A stretch of DNA of 64,000 bases, taken from assembly GCA_033439255.1 (NCBI GenBank), contig CM065879.1:1840501-1904500 (forward strand). Direction: 5' to 3'. Positions 59,954-64,000 of this stretch are shown here, piece by piece. The stretch is from Hericium rajendrae (taxonomy: Eukaryota > Basidiomycota > Agaricomycetes > Russulales > Hericiaceae). Positions within the stretch are counted from its first letter, which is position 1. Every line of letters starts with the position of its first letter. The position numbers were made by a program, and so were the translations under genes. The notes below the pieces were generated by a model. That model made no database searches. It was not told the DNA's origin and saw only the letters and a program-made list of their open reading frames with translations.

Positions 59954-60376
59954 TGTCAAGACTCGGTCGTAGACAGCAGAGAACCACCCAAGTCACCAGC
60001 GATGATGGGAGCGAGAGAGCAGAGAGCGACTAGCAGCGCAGTGACCTGTATTGGAGGTACAGTACGGTACAGATGAAATGGACAATCTAGGGAAATAGGC
60101 GAGCGACAGGGAGCCTATAAGTACTGGGACGACAATGGGAAAAGAACAATGGACACCATAACGTGTCGAACAATAGAGTGAGAACAATGGTGGCCAAAAG
60201 GAGAACAATGGGAGGGAGAACAATAGGATGTCCCAAAGGGGAACAAGGGCATGGGTGAAGGATAGCCCCAGGTCATGTGAGGAAGTGAACATGTGATGGG
60301 GCTGCTGGAGCACATGACCGACGCGATGCCTTGATGGCAGAGAAGAAGGCGGAGAGAAATGGAGCGATCCGTGACA
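59954..60376 (-). repeat. 5' LTR of the Gypsy element
   Basis: About 423 bases, with the same ends as the 3' LTR and nearly identical in the shared sequence. The element's internal part begins next to 59953 with a likely primer-binding region. Confidence 0.9.
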
Positions 60377-63300
60377 GATGTGGAGCCAGTAACGGCCAGT
60401 GCGGTAGATGCGGTGAAGGAGTCGGTACAGGAACTGACGTACTTCCGTGCGGAAGTCAGCCTGGAGGCAGCTAAGCCAGATGGAGGCATCCGTTTCGAGG
60501 TTACCTGTGAAGGCATGGATTGCTTCCCTGGCCATAGTCAAACAGAAGACAGTGGCTGGTCGGTGGATTGGTTTAACTCGGTCACGAACACCCAGGTATC
60601 CAAGTGACTGCGTAAGGCATAGGAGCTGGACGCCGGTGATGTGGAAAGCAGGTGGGACTGTCAAATCAAGGGCGTCAGGGAGTAGCTTATCAGCTCCTGC
60701 AAGAGCAAGCTGGTCCGCAGCTTCATTGCCATGAACATTGGCATGTCCTTTGGTCCATATAAAGAGCGTTGAGGCATAGCGGCAGCGGAGAAGGTATGCG
60801 GCTTTCTGGAATAGTATACCGTTCGTTACCCGCAGCCAGCCATGATTTTCCCAAGTACGCAGGTGGGAGGTCAGACCATCGAGGACATATTGAGAGTCAG
60901 TGATGATGGTGAGTGGTGTTGTTCAGGGAACAAGGTCTAATGCCACAATGACAGCGGCAATTTCACCAACCTGGTTAGATTGGAGAGGGCCAGGAACACG
61001 GATTGAGCGATTATTAGGGTGGTTGTCACCGAACCAGATACCAGTGCCGCATCTGGCATCAGCTTTACCATTATTAATGCAAGAGCCATCGGTATAGGCA
61101 ATTGTGTGAAGGGTAGGGGTGTCGACATTCGCAGGTGGAAGCGGGCAGCTCGCAGGTTCGTAGCATAGAGAGGTGGGGTCTGTGAAGACGCGGAAACCAG
61201 CACTCAGGTTAGTATGGCAGGTAACGGAAGGGTTGAATAGTACCGGGTCACCGATAGTGCGGGCATAGGTGAGATCATCATGCCTGTGGGGCATATGATG
61301 GAGGTCGTTATCAAGGTCGGAATTTAGCTGTGGTTGGTACTTTTTGCCAATAGTATTAAGGACATCCTGGGCAGTGTTAGCACAGGCGTCTGGGTCAAGA
61401 CACCCCGCCGCTCGGTCAGTAAGGCATTGGGGGCATGGACAAGCATCATGCGGTTGGTGGGCTAATTCAGGGACGTGGAAGCGTCGAATGGTGAGGAGAA
61501 GATCGGCCACCGACCGTACGTGGTGGGTGCGTTGTAGACAGCGGGTTTGACACGTGGCACGCATAGGTGTTGCACCAAAGTGGTACCATGCAGGGAGGCA
61601 CTCTTGTAAGGCCTGGGAGAGACGTAGACAATCGAAGCGGACATGATATTTCTTCGCCGTTTTGAGCATACTGATGATATCTGATGAGAGGATGGTGCTG
61701 CGAGGGCCAGATAGAGGCGGATGCCAATGTTGGAGGAAAGTATTCACTAACCCTTCGCGTTTGGCAGTAGGCGGGGCAAGTTTGTTAATTAGAACATCAG
61801 TGACGAATGCCCAGGCAGGTCATCGAGGTGTTAAGTCTAGGTAGGAACAAAGCCAGACAAGATTTATGGCATCATTGCGGGCAGGAATATCTAGGAGATT
61901 AATTCCTCCAAGGGTGTGAGGTTGACACAGAACAGCCATAGATACGGGTGGGATTTTACGATCGCCCCAAAGGAATCTGTGTGTTATTTTATAAAGTTCC
62001 TCTTCGACATCCTGTGGCATGCCTTGAATGCGCGCGAGGTACTGTGTCATGCCGCCAACGTACATCTGTAGGACTAGATGTTTTTCGTTCAGTGTGGGGC
62101 GTGATTGGGCCCAGAACAAGAGGGTGGAACGTAGTTTGTGAAGAACTGGTGGCCAAGGATATGCATCGGAAATATGATTGCCAATCCAGGCACCAAGGTA
62201 TCGGATGGGAGTACCATCGGGGACAATACGTATGTCAGGGTCGAGCACGCAGACGTCAAGCGGATGGATTTTTCTTGTGGTGAGAATGTGTTGGCGGTGA
62301 GCGGGTGAGCCAATGGGGACGATCTCGGTCTTGTGGATATTAAAGCGGGCACCAGATGCGGCGCACCAGCAGTCGAGGATATGTTTAACATCATCATATC
62401 GATCGTATTCGCTGAGGTAGAGAGCTGTATCATCAGCAAATAGACTAACCAGGATAGGTTCCTGTAGTCCAGGTACGGTGAAGCCCTGGAGTTTAGGCGA
62501 TTGTCGGAGCATGCCTGCAAGGGGTTCTATGACGAGATCAAAAAGTAAGCAGGAGAGGGGGTCTCCTTGGCGTACGCCGCGGGTCACCTGGTATGGGGCG
62601 CTGAAGAAGCCGTTGACTGCGACTTGTGTATAAGCAGTTTCATATAGGGATCTGACGGTATTAATGAAGAAGTCAGGAAGGTTAAATTTGGAGAGTACCG
62701 ACCAGAGATACTGGTGGTTGACTTTGTCGTATGCTTTCTCTTGATCAAGAGACATGATTACGCCATTTTCTTCAGTTGCTTCGGCAAAATTGGCCATTGC
62801 GCAGGCGAGCCTGGTTTGATCGAAGATGGAACGGCCAGGGATGAAGCCTGCTTGATTTGGGTGGATCATATCAGGGACGGGTTTAGCAAGTTGGGACGCG
62901 AGGGCTTTAGTGAATAGTTTATAATCAGTGTTGAGTAGTGTTATCGGGTGATAGTTAGAGATGTCAGCACGGTCATTTTTCTTATATATAGGACACATCC
63001 ATCCGATCGAGAAGTTGGACTTGGGGTCGACGCCATGCAGTTGGATGTCGTTATAGACAGTCAGGAGTACCGTTGCTATATCAAAGTTGGGGGAGTCAGA
63101 AGGAGAATTCACGGCAGAGACGCTGAGCTCATGTAGCTTTTTCCAGAGTTCATAAGGGCATCCATCAGTCCCCGTCGCGGTGCCATTACGCGAGGACTTA
63201 AGGGCGGTGAGAACATCCTCACGTGTGAGAGGGCTGTTCAGAGGCAAATTTGTCGGGTCCTTGAGGCATTGTGACGGAAGGATAGCATTGAGCACGTTTT

Positions 63301-64000
63301 GTGTGTTGGTGGCAGATTCCTCAGGCGAGCGGGAAGTGTCGCGTCCACTGGATTGGAGCTTATCATGGTACGAACCCGCCAGAGTAGCCATTCGTTTCGA
63401 GTGCATCTCGTAACAAGCAGGGAGTGTATCGGGAATGCGGAGCCGCTTAATTTGATCATGAGTAGATTTAGGGGTGTTTGCTGAAACCCAGAACTTGTTG
63501 ATTTTCCCACCTTTGAAATGCCATTTAGCTTTAGTATTGGCCTTCTGAGTCTTACGGCGTTTCATTTCAAGGTAGTTGACTTGGTGGTCAAGAAGGCGCT
63601 CGTTCGCGCGGAGGTTTTCGTCATACGGGAAGGTAGGGTCAGATTTGAGGGCATCGGCATCATGGCAGAGTCGGTTAATAGCAGTCTGCATTTTTCCGAC
63701 ATTAGTACGAGCGTAATCGCGGGTAATTTTAATAAGGTCAGATTTGAACGTAGCCCAAAGGGTCTGTGGATTATGCCCATCAGAGCGGGGAATATCAGGA
63801 GTCAGAAGGTCATGCTGAAGTTTCAAACCACGAGCGACAAGGAGAGGGAGGAGTTTATGATCATTGATAAGGTTGAGCGGGAAGGTCCAATGGCCAGTTC
63901 CTGTTTCAGGTGCGTCACGGGGTGCCCAGCGAACAGAGGCCATATCATGATCAGAAGGGACTGTAGAGTTGCCAAAATGCCATTCGAAGACGTTGTCGGC
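60377..64000 (-). pseudogene. LINE ORF2: endonuclease end, reverse transcriptase, RNase H
   Basis: The frame enters from the right edge with VPSDHDMASVRW, the SDH motif of APE-type endonucleases (about 63945). The reverse transcriptase (61820-63900) shows IHPNQAGFIPGRSIFDQTRL, MSLDQEKAYDKVNH, FFSAPYQVTRGVRQGDPLSC and the catalytic VSLFADDTALYLSE. RNase H (about 60600-61110) shows YTDGSCINNG, GEIAAVIVAL, IITDSQYVLDGL and TKGHANVHGNEAAD, so all four acidic residues are visible. The frame is kept throughout and broken only by two TGA codons, at 61820-61822 and 60923-60925. Both could be C-to-T changes (CGA or TGG origin). Without them the protein would read straight into the Gypsy insertion site. 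Confidence 0.85.

Larger units (their letters stand above)
52893..60376 (-). mobile_element. Ty3/Gypsy LTR retrotransposon, chromovirus type
   Basis: This is a fossil element inserted in the LINE, minus strand. LTRs at both ends start TGTCA and end TGACA. A 5-base target duplication GATGT flanks it (52888-52892 and 60377-60381). Parts in its own direction: 5' LTR, primer-binding region next to 59953, gag-like region with a zinc knuckle, protease, pol with reverse transcriptase, RNase H and integrase, then a chromodomain, polypurine tract next to 53703, 3' LTR. It looks nearly whole, with no obvious break in the long frames. The LTRs differ by only a few substitutions over their shared part, so the insertion is young and later than the LINE. 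Confidence 0.93.
52138..64000 (-). mobile_element. LINE (non-LTR retrotransposon, RT plus RNase H, Tad1/I-like), split by a Gypsy element
   Basis: The element runs on the minus strand from beyond the right edge to its poly(A) tail. Its own sequence is 60377-64000 plus 52138-52892. The 7.5 kb between is a nested Ty3/Gypsy insertion with a GATGT target duplication. Order in its own direction: end of an APE-type endonuclease, reverse transcriptase, RNase H, a zinc-binding C-terminal motif, a short 3' UTR with the A-tail. The clade (Tad1, or an I-related basidiomycete clade) is inferred from the RT-RNase H order. The 5' end lies outside, so target-site duplication of the LINE cannot be checked. 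Confidence 0.88.

Overview
The window looks like a scaffold piece from a wood- or litter-decaying basidiomycete (Agaricomycetes, possibly Polyporales). Genes are intron-rich, with introns mostly 45-65 bases. Third codon positions are GC-rich in the housekeeping genes. Several families (F-box genes with LRR-like tails, a TPR-DUF4470 protein, Helitrons, chromodomain Ty3/Gypsy elements, intracellular GH1 beta-glucosidase) are typical of that group. The species cannot be named from sequence alone. No tRNA or rRNA gene or CRISPR array was recognised.

Layout. 1-6.2 kb is the 5' part of a Helitron on the minus strand. Its Rep-helicase frame is open for more than 5.4 kb and runs off the left edge. 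6.3-12.4 kb holds an intact short-chain dehydrogenase, a decaying polygalacturonase and an F-box gene. 12.7-19.2 kb is the core information-processing block: elongation factor SPT5 and UV-damage endonuclease UVE1. 19.6-27.4 kb carries a degenerate F-box gene, a secreted carboxylesterase, an intact single-exon F-box gene and an unidentified remnant. 29.5-47.9 kb carries an Ert1/AcuK-type zinc-cluster regulator, a tiny membrane protein divergent from PEX3, a Gfo/Idh/MocA oxidoreductase divergent from a GH1 beta-glucosidase, a DUF2461 protein, acetyl-CoA synthetase and a small unknown gene. 48.5-52.0 kb is a large TPR-DUF4470 gene. From 52.1 kb to the right edge lies a LINE (minus strand), split by a nearly whole chromoviral Ty3/Gypsy element with a 5-bp target-site duplication.

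How the genes relate. The regulator at 29.5 kb belongs to a family known to control gluconeogenesis and growth on acetate or ethanol. Acetyl-CoA synthetase and PEX3 lie within 15 kb of it, so this may be a loose carbon-source neighbourhood, although gene order alone does not prove co-regulation. The beta-glucosidase leader has a diverged second copy in inverted orientation just behind the regulator gene.

The most notable points are the apparently intact Helitron, the LINE broken only by two in-frame TGA codons and then split by a young LTR element, a duplicated promoter-like repeat, two GC-AG introns, a likely dual-start (mitochondrial/nuclear) UVE1, and a GH1 enzyme with a possible membrane tail. 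I did not find a clearly new multi-gene system.
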